Source of the DNA: Elusimicrobiota bacterium
GTDB lineage: Bacteria; Elusimicrobiota; Elusimicrobia; UBA1565; JACRDR01
DNA: 5,259 bases
NCBI GenBank assembly: GCA_016212845.1
Contig: JACRDR010000170.1
Location: 1 to 5,259 of the forward strand
Direction of reading: 5' to 3'
The position numbers and the translations under genes were made by a program. Below, one piece after another: positions 1 through 5,259 of the stretch. Numbering within the stretch: the stretch's first letter is position 1; each line of letters opens with the position of its first letter. The notes beneath the pieces were generated by a model. That model was not told where the DNA came from and made no database searches. It was given only the letters and a program-made list of their open reading frames with translations.

Positions 1-266
1 AACTCGCGACCGACGTCGACCTGGACGGCCGCGTGCGCCTGACGGTCGCCGACGACGGCGCGGGGATGGAGCCGGACGTCCTGCGCCGGGTCGAGGAAGG
101 CTTCTTCAGCACGAAGGAGACCGGCAGCGGTCTCGGCCTCTACCTCACGCGCCGCATCCTCTCCGAGCACGGCGCCCAGCTCAGGATCGAGAGCGCGCGC
201 GGCCGGGGCACGACCGTGATCGTCTCGTTTTCGCCCGTCGTCGACGGCGCGGCGGGGAAGAAATGA
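1..266 (+). CDS. Sensor histidine kinase, C-terminal ATP-binding domain (5' end outside window)
   Basis: This is the last 87 codons of a histidine kinase that would phosphorylate the response regulator encoded next. Reading from base 3, the frame stays open from the window edge to the TGA at 264-266. The visible part is the end of a HATPase_c domain: the G1 box DDGAGM (51-68), an F-box/G2 region FFSTKETGSGLGL (about 102-140), then the closing strand-helix-strand with RGRGTTVIVSF. The FSTK...GSGLGL form is typical of NtrB-like kinases paired with NtrC-type regulators. The N box, the phospho-accepting His and any sensor domain lie upstream of the window, so the signal sensed and the membrane location cannot be told. 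A GTG at 33 is internal to the domain and is not the true start. The stop overlaps the next start as ATGA, indicating one operon. The family call is firm; the partner assignment rests on adjacency. Confidence 0.92.
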   Translation, partial: LATDVDLDGRVRLTVADDGAGMEPDVLRRVEEGFFSTKETGSGLGLYLTRRILSEHGAQLRIESARGRGTTVIVSFSPVVDGAAGKK

Positions 267-1651
267 GCCAAGCGATCCTGCTCGTCGACGACGACCGCGA
301 CCTTTGCACGGCGCTGTCGCGCTTCCTGACGGCGAAAGGCTTCTCCGTGCGCTCCACCCACGATCCCGAGGGCGCGCTGCGCGCCGCCGGCGACGAGCCC
401 TTCGACCTCGTCCTCCTCGACCTCTTTCTCGGCGCCACCGACGGCATGGACGTCCTTCGGGGCATCCGCGGCCTCGAGCCGGACCTGCCGGTGCTCATCC
501 TCACGGGGCACGCGGACGTGCCGACGGCGGTCAACGCGATGAAGCTCGGCGCCGCCGACTACCTGCTCAAGCCGTTCACGAACGAGGAGCTCGCGCTGCA
601 CGTCGACAAAGTCCTGCGCGAGAGCCGCCTGCGCCGCGAAGTGACGCGGCTGCGGGCCCAGCTCGGACGCGAAAAGAAGCCGGGGATCGTCACCGGCGAC
701 GGCCCCGCAATCCGCGGAGCGCTCGATCAGCTCCGGAAGGTGGCGCCCACGGACCTTACCGTCGTGCTCGGGGGGGAGTCCGGCTGCGGCAAGGAAGTTT
801 TCGCCCGGCTGCTGCACGACATGAGTTCGCGCCGCAAAGGCCCCTTCGTGGCGGTCGACTGCGGCAGCCTCCCCACGACCCTCGTCGAGACGGAGCTCTT
901 CGGCTACGAGAAGGGCGCCTTCACCGGCGCCGAGTCGATGCGTCTCGGCCACTTCGAGCTCGCGGCGGAAGGGACGCTCTTCCTCGACGAGATCGCGAAC
1001 CTGTCCCTCGAGGTCCAGTCGAAGCTGCTGCGCGTCCTGCAGGAGCGCCGGATCCGCCGGCTCGGCGGCCGCAAGGACCTCCCCGTCGACGCCCGCGTCG
1101 TCGCGGCCACCAACGCCGACCTTCCGCGCGCCGTCCGGGAAGGCAAGTTCCGCGAGGACCTCTTCCACCGCATCAATCAATTCACGATCACGCTGCCGCC
1201 GCTGCGCGAGCGGATGGAGGACCTGATCCCTCTCGCGAGGCACTTCCTCGAGGAGGCCAACCGGACGCTCGGCCGCGCGGTCCCCGGCTTCTCCGCCGAG
1301 GCGCTGCGCCGTCTCGCCGCCTACCACTGGCCGGGCAACATCCGCGAGCTCCGGAACACGGTCCTCCGGGCCGCGCTGCTCTCCGAAGGCACGATCGAGC
1401 CGCCCCATCTGCAGCTGCCGGGCCCCGTCCTCGCGGCCGCGGCGGCTCGCGACCCCGAACCCGTGTCCGCGGGAGCCGGCGGCAAGATCGGCTTGAAAGA
1501 CAGCGTCCGGGCCGCCACCGCCGCGACCGAGCGCAAGCTCATCGCCGAGGCGCTGGAGCGGTCCGGCGGCAACAAGTCGGAAGCCTCCCGCCTGCTCGGC
1601 ATCGACCGCAAAGCCCTCTACGCGAAGCTGAAGCGCTACGGCCTGGAATAG
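263..1651 (+). CDS. NtrC-family sigma-54-dependent response regulator
   Basis: This 462-residue protein is a two-component transcription activator of usual family length (AtoC, ZraR and NtrC are about 440-470). Receiver domain, residues 3-120: acidic pocket D9/D10, phospho-acceptor D53, conserved T81 and K103. Sigma-54 AAA+ domain, about 143-375: Walker A GESGCGKE (171-178, with Cys where Thr is common), the sigma-54-contacting loop GAFTGA (218-223, fully canonical), Walker B GTLFLDEI (237-244), an arginine-finger region FREDLFHRI (296-304) and sensor II WPGNIRELRN (356-365). A variable linker follows (about 390-420), then a Fis-type helix-turn-helix at 424-462 (NKSEASRLLGIDRKALYAKL). The intact GAFTGA, Walker motifs and HTH predict an enhancer-binding activator that hydrolyses ATP to open sigma-54 promoters. 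The ATG overlaps the kinase stop, with GGGGAAG at 254-260 as a closely spaced ribosome binding site. The target is inferred to include the sigma-54-like promoter just downstream. The specific pathway cannot be named. Confidence 0.97.
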   Translation: MSQAILLVDDDRDLCTALSRFLTAKGFSVRSTHDPEGALRAAGDEPFDLVLLDLFLGATDGMDVLRGIRGLEPDLPVLILTGHADVPTAVNAMKLGAADYLLKPFTNEELALHVDKVLRESRLRREVTRLRAQLGREKKPGIVTGDGPAIRGALDQLRKVAPTDLTVVLGGESGCGKEVFARLLHDMSSRRKGPFVAVDCGSLPTTLVETELFGYEKGAFTGAESMRLGHFELAAEGTLFLDEIANLSLEVQSKLLRVLQERRIRRLGGRKDLPVDARVVAATNADLPRAVREGKFREDLFHRINQFTITLPPLRERMEDLIPLARHFLEEANRTLGRAVPGFSAEALRRLAAYHWPGNIRELRNTVLRAALLSEGTIEPPHLQLPGPVLAAAAARDPEPVSAGAGGKIGLKDSVRAATAATERKLIAEALERSGGNKSEASRLLGIDRKALYAKLKRYGLE

Positions 1652-1665
1652 CCCCCGAAGACCCC

Positions 1666-1683
1666 TGTAGCGCCGGCGCCACA
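1666..1683. promoter_or_regulatory. 18-base near-perfect palindrome, possible regulator-binding site
   Basis: TGTAGCGCCGGCGCCACA is an inverted repeat of two adjacent 9-base arms with one mismatched pair (1669/1680). It starts 15 bases after the regulator's stop codon. No T-tract follows, so it does not look like an intrinsic terminator. Its two-fold symmetry suits a dimeric Fis-type HTH, but its centre is only about 43 bases upstream of the predicted start of transcription. That is closer than usual sigma-54 enhancers and next to the polymerase footprint. It could also be a chance GC-rich palindrome. Confidence 0.35.
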
Positions 1684-1691
1684 CCCAGGTC

Positions 1692-1707
1692 TGGAAATCG
1701 GATTGCT
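1692..1707 (+). promoter_or_regulatory. Candidate sigma-54 (-24/-12) promoter
   Basis: TGGAAATCGGATTGCT fits the RpoN consensus TGGCACG-N4-TTGCW. The invariant GG (1693-1694) and GC (1705-1706) are exactly 10 bases apart, the -12 block TTGCT is perfect, and the -24 block keeps TGG. The element lies in the intergenic region between a sigma-54 activator gene and the coiled-coil gene, pointing at the latter. With GC at -13/-12, transcription would start near 1718, giving a leader of about 63 bases. The spacing and context are good, but the -24 block (AAAT for CACG) is imperfect and short matches occur by chance. Confidence 0.6.
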
Positions 1708-1717
1708 ACACAGATTC

Positions 1718-1740
1718 ATGCAGGTTCTCTCCACCTGCAT
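1718..1740 (+). other. Perfect 8-bp inverted repeat in the leader (5' stem-loop or operator)
   Basis: ATGCAGGT (1718-1725) and ACCTGCAT (1733-1740) are exact reverse complements separated by 7 bases (TCTCTCC). As RNA this is a stable hairpin whose first base coincides with the start predicted from the sigma-54 element, so it could cap and protect the mRNA 5' end. As DNA it could be a dimeric operator. No U-run follows, so a terminator for the upstream operon is unlikely. Confidence 0.55.
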
Positions 1741-1753
1741 AGGCGTGACGTAA

Positions 1754-1769
1754 GGGCGTCGTGGCGCCC
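1754..1769 (+). other. Small 5-bp hairpin beside the ribosome binding site
   Basis: GGGCG (1754-1758) can pair with CGCCC (1765-1769) across a 6-base loop. It ends immediately before the GGAGG ribosome binding site at 1770. It might modestly affect translation of the coiled-coil gene. In DNA this GC-rich a 5-bp stem is weak evidence. Confidence 0.2.
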
Positions 1770-1774
1770 GGAGG
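1770..1774 (+). promoter_or_regulatory. Strong Shine-Dalgarno site for the coiled-coil gene
   Basis: GGAGG lies 6 bases before the ATG at 1781. The reading frame has a TAA at 1751-1753 and no ATG, GTG or TTG between that stop and 1781. This ATG is therefore the most upstream start possible, and it has an ideally spaced ribosome binding site. Confidence 0.85.
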
Positions 1775-1780
1775 CGGAAA

Positions 1781-4700
1781 ATGGATCCCCTAGACGAAGA
1801 TTCGCTTAGAAGCGTGAACGATTTGGATGCGGCGCGTTTGGCGCTTCGGGGGGCCCTGGCCACGATCCGGGACCTCCAGGACGCCAACGTCCGCCTCAAG
1901 GGGAACCTCCAGGAGTCGGTCAGCAAGGAGAAGCTGGCCGCGACGCAGAACACCGAGCTTCGAAGGCAGGCGGAGGAGTGGCAAGAGCAGGCGAAGAAGT
2001 GGGCGGAGGAGCGGGCGGAGGAAGCGGCCCGCCAGCGGCGCTACGAGGACTCGACCCGGCTCAAGGTCCGCGAAGAGGAGCGGCGCGCCGTGGCGGAAGA
2101 GCGGACGCGGATGGAGGAGAACCTCGTCCGGCTGACGGAAGCGGTGGAGGCCCTGCGGCATTCCAACGCCGACAAGGAGACGCGCTTCACTGAGCTCAAG
2201 CGCCTGCTCGACGTGCGCGACGCCGAACTCTTGAGCGCGCAGCGCGAGAAGGTCGAGCTGGTCAACCGGTTCCACCTGGACCAGGAGTCGATCGGGCGGC
2301 TGCGGGTCAAGCGCGACGAGGAGATCCAGGCGATGCTCCGCGCGAAGGATGCGGAGCTGGCCGACAAGGAACGGCAGGTCCGCGAGCTCGCGCGCAAGAA
2401 CGAGGAGTTCCAGCGGGTGCTCGCCGCCGGCGCGAAAGAGATGGAGCTCAAGCTCGTCGAGCGCGAGGAGTACCTTTCGAAGCAGTATCGCGAGAAGGAG
2501 CGGGCGCTGCAGGAGCGCTACTCCCAGCGGGAAATGGAGCTGCAGGCATCTTGGGGCGAGCTCGAGGCGGGGCTTTGGCAGAAGACGAAGGACGCGCGCG
2601 AAAAGCTGGACCGCGCGGTGCAGGAGCAGTTCGAGGAGAAGGCGCGCAATCTCGCCGACCGCACCAAGGAGATCGACGGGCTGTTGGAGAAGCGGCGGGG
2701 GGACCTCGAGGAGGACTTCAAGCGGCGGACCTCGGAAGGGGAGCGGCGCCTGGCGGAGAAGGAAAAGCTGCTTGTCGAACGCTATCAGAACATCGAAGTC
2801 GAGCTGCTCAAGAAGTTTCAGGCGGAAATCGACGGCGAGAAGGAGCTCGTGCTGTCGAAGGCGCGGGAGCAGGCTCGGGCGCTGGAGGACGAGTACCGGG
2901 ATAAGCTCGCGCAGGCCGCGCGCCGGGAAGCGGACGTGGAGCGCGACCTCGAGCGGCGCCGCCAGGAGCTCGACCGGCAAGCCTCGGAGCGCGAGGCGCA
3001 GCTGCTCCTCGCCCTCGCCGGCAAGGAAAAGTCCGTCGAGGAAGCGGGGCAGAAGAAGCTGGTGGAGCTGCAGGAGCAGTTCCTCGCTAAAGAGAACGAG
3101 CTCCGCGAGACCTGGACGCACCGCAAGGTCCAGCTCTTGGCGGATCACGAGACCGCGATCGAGCAGGAACGACGCGCGCTGAACGCTGAGCTCGACCAGA
3201 AGAGCCGCGCCCTCGAACAGGAGTATCAGTCCCGCGTGGCCGAGCTCGAACGGTCGCACCGGACGATGGAGGAGCAGTTCCGCGCGTGGCGGGACGGCGT
3301 CCACAGCGAGTTCCTGCAGAAGGAGAAATCGCTCGACAAGCAGTGGTTCACGCGCGAGCAGGAGCTGGTGCGCAAATACGAGATCGCCTTGGAGCAGGAG
3401 CGGCGCGGGGCGCTGCTCGAGGTGCAGAAGACGAAGGACCATTTCGAGACGATGCGCGAGCGGCTGGAGTCCGACCTCTTCAGCCGCGAGAACGCCGCCA
3501 AGCTCGCCTACGAGAAGCTGGAGCGCGAGCTCAAGGAAGCGTGGCAGCGGCGGGAGGACGAGCAGCATAAGCGGCACGAGGTCGCCCTCGACGAGGTGCG
3601 CGACCGCCACACGCTGGTGCTGGCGCAGCAGGCGAAGAGCTTCGAGAACGACGCGATGCGCCGCGAGGAAGAGACGCGCCGGCAGATCGGGGAGCTCAAG
3701 GAGCGCCACCAGGCCGAGCGCCTCGGGTACGAGGGTCAGCTGGCCGACGCGGCGCTGGAGAAGAAAGCCTTCCAAGACAAGCTCGCGAAGCTCGAGACCG
3801 AGCACCAGGCGCTCTGGGAAGACCTCTGGGCGCGCGAGCGAAAGCTCGAGGCCGAGCGGGTCGCGCTCGAGAACCAGCTCAAGGAGCGCGAGAACCAGCG
3901 CGAGACCAAGTATCTGTCCATGGAGCGGGAGCTTCAGGGCATCTGGAGCAAGAAGGAGCAGGAATACCTCGAGCTCCACCGGCAGTCTCTCGCCAAGCAG
4001 CAGGCCGACTTCGCCGACGACCTCAAGCGGCAGGAGGAGGCGCGCCTCAAGGAGCGCGAGGCGCACGAGCGCGAGGTGGGGGCGATCGAAGGCCGCTTCC
4101 AGTCGAAATTCGAGGAGTGGCAGAAGGGCGCGCTGTCCGACATGGCGCGCGAGAAGGAGGAATGGATGGAGCGCCAGCGCCGCGCGCTGGCCTCCGAGCG
4201 CGACATCCTGCGCAACCAGGCGCGCGAGCGCGTCGAGGTGCTCAACGCCGAGCACTCCGGCCGCGAGCAGGAGCTCGCCGAGCGGCGCCAGGCCCTCGAG
4301 CAGTTCCACCGCCAGCGCGAGGAGGCGCTCGCGCAGGAGTGGCTCGACAAGGAGAAGCGCTACGTCTCGGAGCAGCAGGTCGCCCTCGGACGCGAGCGCG
4401 AGGCGCTCGACCGCATGTACCGAGCCCGCGAGGAGACCCTCCACAACAACTACGTCGCCTTGGAGAAGGAGCTCAAAGGCAACTGGCAGCAGCGCCAGGA
4501 GATCCTGGAGGCGGAGACGCGCGAGCGGCTCTCCCTGCTCCTTCGGAGCGAAGAGGAAAAGTTCAAGCAGCGGCAGGGCAAGGCGGAAGAGGAGTTCGAG
4601 CAGAAGAAGGCCGCGGTCCTCGAGGCGGAGCGCGCCGCGCTCCACGAGGAATGGGCGAAGCGCGCCCAGGAGCTGGAGAAGCGCGGCCTCGAGATCGGGG

Positions 4701-5259
4701 TCGAGCGGCAGGAGAAGGAGGCGCGGCTCGATCGCGCCTACCTGCTGCGCGTCCAGGAACTGGAGAAGCAGTGGAAGGTCCGCGAGTCCGAGCTCATGGC
4801 GAAGGTCGAGGAGGAGCGCGAGACCTACCGCGTCCGCGTCCAGTATGAGACCGACCGCGTCCGCGGCGTGCTGCAGGAGCAGCTTACCGCCCGCGAGGCC
4901 GGAGTCGACCGCGACCGCGCGCAGCTCCAGCTGGAGCTCAAGGAGCGCACCGCCCACATCCAGGCCGAGCTGGCGAAGGAAAAGGAAATCTGGCTCGAGC
5001 ACCAGAAGAAGCTCACCGCGGCCGAGAAGGCCAAGCTCGCTCAGGAGCATCAGGACCGCCTGACGGCCCTGACCCGCGAGGCGGAGCTGCGGGAGCGGGA
5101 CCTCGGCCAGCGCCGCGCGGCGCTCGAGGCGTTCCACGCTCAGCAGGAAGCGTCGCTGCGCGAGGAGCTGCGCAAGAAAGAGTCCTCCTTCGTCGAGGAA
5201 CAGCAGAAGGCCCTCACGAAGGAGCGCGCCGCCCTCGACGCGATGTATCGCCAGCGCGA
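1781..5259 (+). CDS. Giant coiled-coil (heptad/hendecad) protein, 3' end outside window
   Basis: The frame is open from ATG 1781 to the window edge (1159 full codons, no stop); I read every codon. I do not recognise the family. The composition is dominated by E, R, K, Q, A and L. There is no Cys, and the only Pro is residue 3, so helix can run unbroken throughout. There is no signal peptide or membrane segment; the N-terminus is acidic (MDPLDEDS), so the protein is probably cytoplasmic. Residues 15-74 form clean heptads: a = L15, L22, I29, N36, L43, N57; d = A18, A25, L32, L39, L60, W67, W74. Asn at 'a' favours parallel dimers. Later parts follow an 11-residue rhythm. The 18 Trp are unusual for such a charged rod. 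The motif [FY]-x5-[ES]-L-x3-W ends at W258, 445, 522, 588, 722, 902 and 998. Residues 677-883 recur as 953-1159. A long rod (cytoskeletal, scaffold or motility-type, in the broad style of bacterial SMC/myosin-like coiled coils) is inferred; no enzymatic domain is visible. The candidate promoter suggests sigma-54 control. Confidence 0.93.
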   Translation, partial: MDPLDEDSLRSVNDLDAARLALRGALATIRDLQDANVRLKGNLQESVSKEKLAATQNTELRRQAEEWQEQAKKWAEERAEEAARQRRYEDSTRLKVREEERRAVAEERTRMEENLVRLTEAVEALRHSNADKETRFTELKRLLDVRDAELLSAQREKVELVNRFHLDQESIGRLRVKRDEEIQAMLRAKDAELADKERQVRELARKNEEFQRVLAAGAKEMELKLVEREEYLSKQYREKERALQERYSQREMELQASWGELEAGLWQKTKDAREKLDRAVQEQFEEKARNLADRTKEIDGLLEKRRGDLEEDFKRRTSEGERRLAEKEKLLVERYQNIEVELLKKFQAEIDGEKELVLSKAREQARALEDEYRDKLAQAARREADVERDLERRRQELDRQASEREAQLLLALAGKEKSVEEAGQKKLVELQEQFLAKENELRETWTHRKVQLLADHETAIEQERRALNAELDQKSRALEQEYQSRVAELERSHRTMEEQFRAWRDGVHSEFLQKEKSLDKQWFTREQELVRKYEIALEQERRGALLEVQKTKDHFETMRERLESDLFSRENAAKLAYEKLERELKEAWQRREDEQHKRHEVALDEVRDRHTLVLAQQAKSFENDAMRREEETRRQIGELKERHQAERLGYEGQLADAALEKKAFQDKLAKLETEHQALWEDLWARERKLEAERVALENQLKERENQRETKYLSMERELQGIWSKKEQEYLELHRQSLAKQQADFADDLKRQEEARLKEREAHEREVGAIEGRFQSKFEEWQKGALSDMAREKEEWMERQRRALASERDILRNQARERVEVLNAEHSGREQELAERRQALEQFHRQREEALAQEWLDKEKRYVSEQQVALGREREALDRMYRAREETLHNNYVALEKELKGNWQQRQEILEAETRERLSLLLRSEEEKFKQRQGKAEEEFEQKKAAVLEAERAALHEEWAKRAQELEKRGLEIGVERQEKEARLDRAYLLRVQELEKQWKVRESELMAKVEEERETYRVRVQYETDRVRGVLQEQLTAREAGVDRDRAQLQLELKERTAHIQAELAKEKEIWLEHQKKLTAAEKAKLAQEHQDRLTALTREAELRERDLGQRRAALEAFHAQQEASLREELRKKESSFVEEQQKALTKERAALDAMYRQR
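3809..4429 (+). repeat. 276-residue coiled-coil repeat, visible copy 1 (residues 677-883)
   Basis: This segment aligns without gaps to residues 953-1159. Shared anchors at an offset of exactly 276 are A677/L678 with A953/L954, Y711 with Y987, W722 with W998, W795 with W1071, and F842/H843 with F1118/H1119. Over the last 96 residues (788-883 against 1064-1159) I count 44 identities by hand. The best 50 (834-883) have 28. This copy continues past 883 to about residue 952, but the matching part of copy 2 lies beyond the window. The biased composition inflates identity somewhat, but the fixed ungapped register and the aromatic anchors are not explained by composition. Confidence 0.8.
4637..5257 (+). 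repeat. 276-residue coiled-coil repeat, visible copy 2 (residues 953-1159, cut by window edge)
   Basis: This is the partner of residues 677-883, displaced by 828 bases. It ends with ALDAMYRQR, matching ALDRMYRAR at residues 875-883. In this copy the hendecad ladder is very clear: residues 987, 998, 1009, 1020, 1031, 1042, 1053 and 1064 are Y, W, V, V, L, V, L, L. A further, more diverged copy probably lies before copy 1, because W445 and W503 sit 277 residues before W722 and W780. Confidence 0.78.

Noticed and set aside
140..1684. A 514-codon open frame on the - strand over the regulator gene
   Set aside because: It is a GC-driven shadow of a gene with all canonical NtrC-family motifs. Its composition is Arg/Ala/Glu-rich without any recognisable domain.
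1666..1740. Intrinsic terminator for the kinase/regulator operon
   Set aside because: Both inverted repeats in the region lack a following T-tract, so neither fits a rho-independent terminator. Read-through from the upstream operon remains possible.
304..1809. A 501-codon + strand frame overlapping the regulator
   Set aside because: It is an out-of-frame reading of the regulator, very rich in Arg, Pro and Ala, with no domain. It also crosses the promoter region into the next gene.
2349..3182. A 277-codon + strand frame, rich in Ser and Arg, inside the coiled-coil gene
   Set aside because: It is a frame-shifted reading of GAG/CGC/AAG codons. The composition is an artefact and no domain is visible.
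1790..5137. A 1115-codon open frame on the - strand, Leu-rich, opposite the coiled-coil gene
   Set aside because: It is codon-aligned antisense to the + frame. It stays open because the + gene, past codon 4, uses no CTA, TTA or TCA codons, as expected with its G/C-ending codon choice. Its Leu/Glu/Arg composition mirrors CTC, GAG and CGC codons, and there is no independent start signal or family match.
3809..5257. Repeats as a CRISPR array or mobile element
   Set aside because: The repetition is at the protein level, diverged, in frame and hundreds of codons long. There are no short identical repeats with unique spacers, no terminal inverted repeats and no transposase.

Overview
The window is GC-rich bacterial DNA with a strong G/C preference at third codon positions. 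All genes lie on the + strand. Nothing in it fixes the phylum. A two-component pair with an NtrC-type sigma-54 activator beside a giant coiled-coil gene would suit GC-rich lineages such as Myxococcota and other former Deltaproteobacteria, Acidobacteriota or Elusimicrobiota, but this is only a guess.

Layout: (1) 1-266 is the 3' end of a sensor histidine kinase, with the ATP-binding domain only. (2) 263-1651 is a complete NtrC-family response regulator (receiver, sigma-54 AAA+ domain, Fis-type helix-turn-helix). It overlaps the kinase by 4 bases (ATGA), so the two are co-transcribed and translationally coupled. (3) 1652-1780 is a 129-base intergenic region. It holds an 18-base near-palindrome, a good candidate sigma-54 (-24/-12) promoter, a perfect 8-bp inverted repeat that would start at the predicted transcription start, and a strong ribosome binding site. 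(4) 1781-5259 is one uninterrupted reading frame of at least 1159 codons that runs off the window. It encodes an almost entirely alpha-helical, highly charged protein with no cysteine and a single proline (residue 3).

The large protein is the unusual part. Its N-terminus shows a regular heptad coiled coil with Asn at core positions. The later part follows an 11-residue (hendecad) rhythm. The motif [FY]-x5-[ES]-L-x3-W occurs seven times. The C-terminal part of what is visible is built from a long repeat of exactly 276 residues, with an older, more diverged copy likely before it. I do not recognise a named family.

Working model (inference): a kinase/NtrC-type regulator pair is directly followed by a gene with a sigma-54-type promoter. 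The regulator may therefore switch on this cytoplasmic rod- or filament-like protein. The sequence supports the promoter geometry and the repeat architecture, but not the cellular function.
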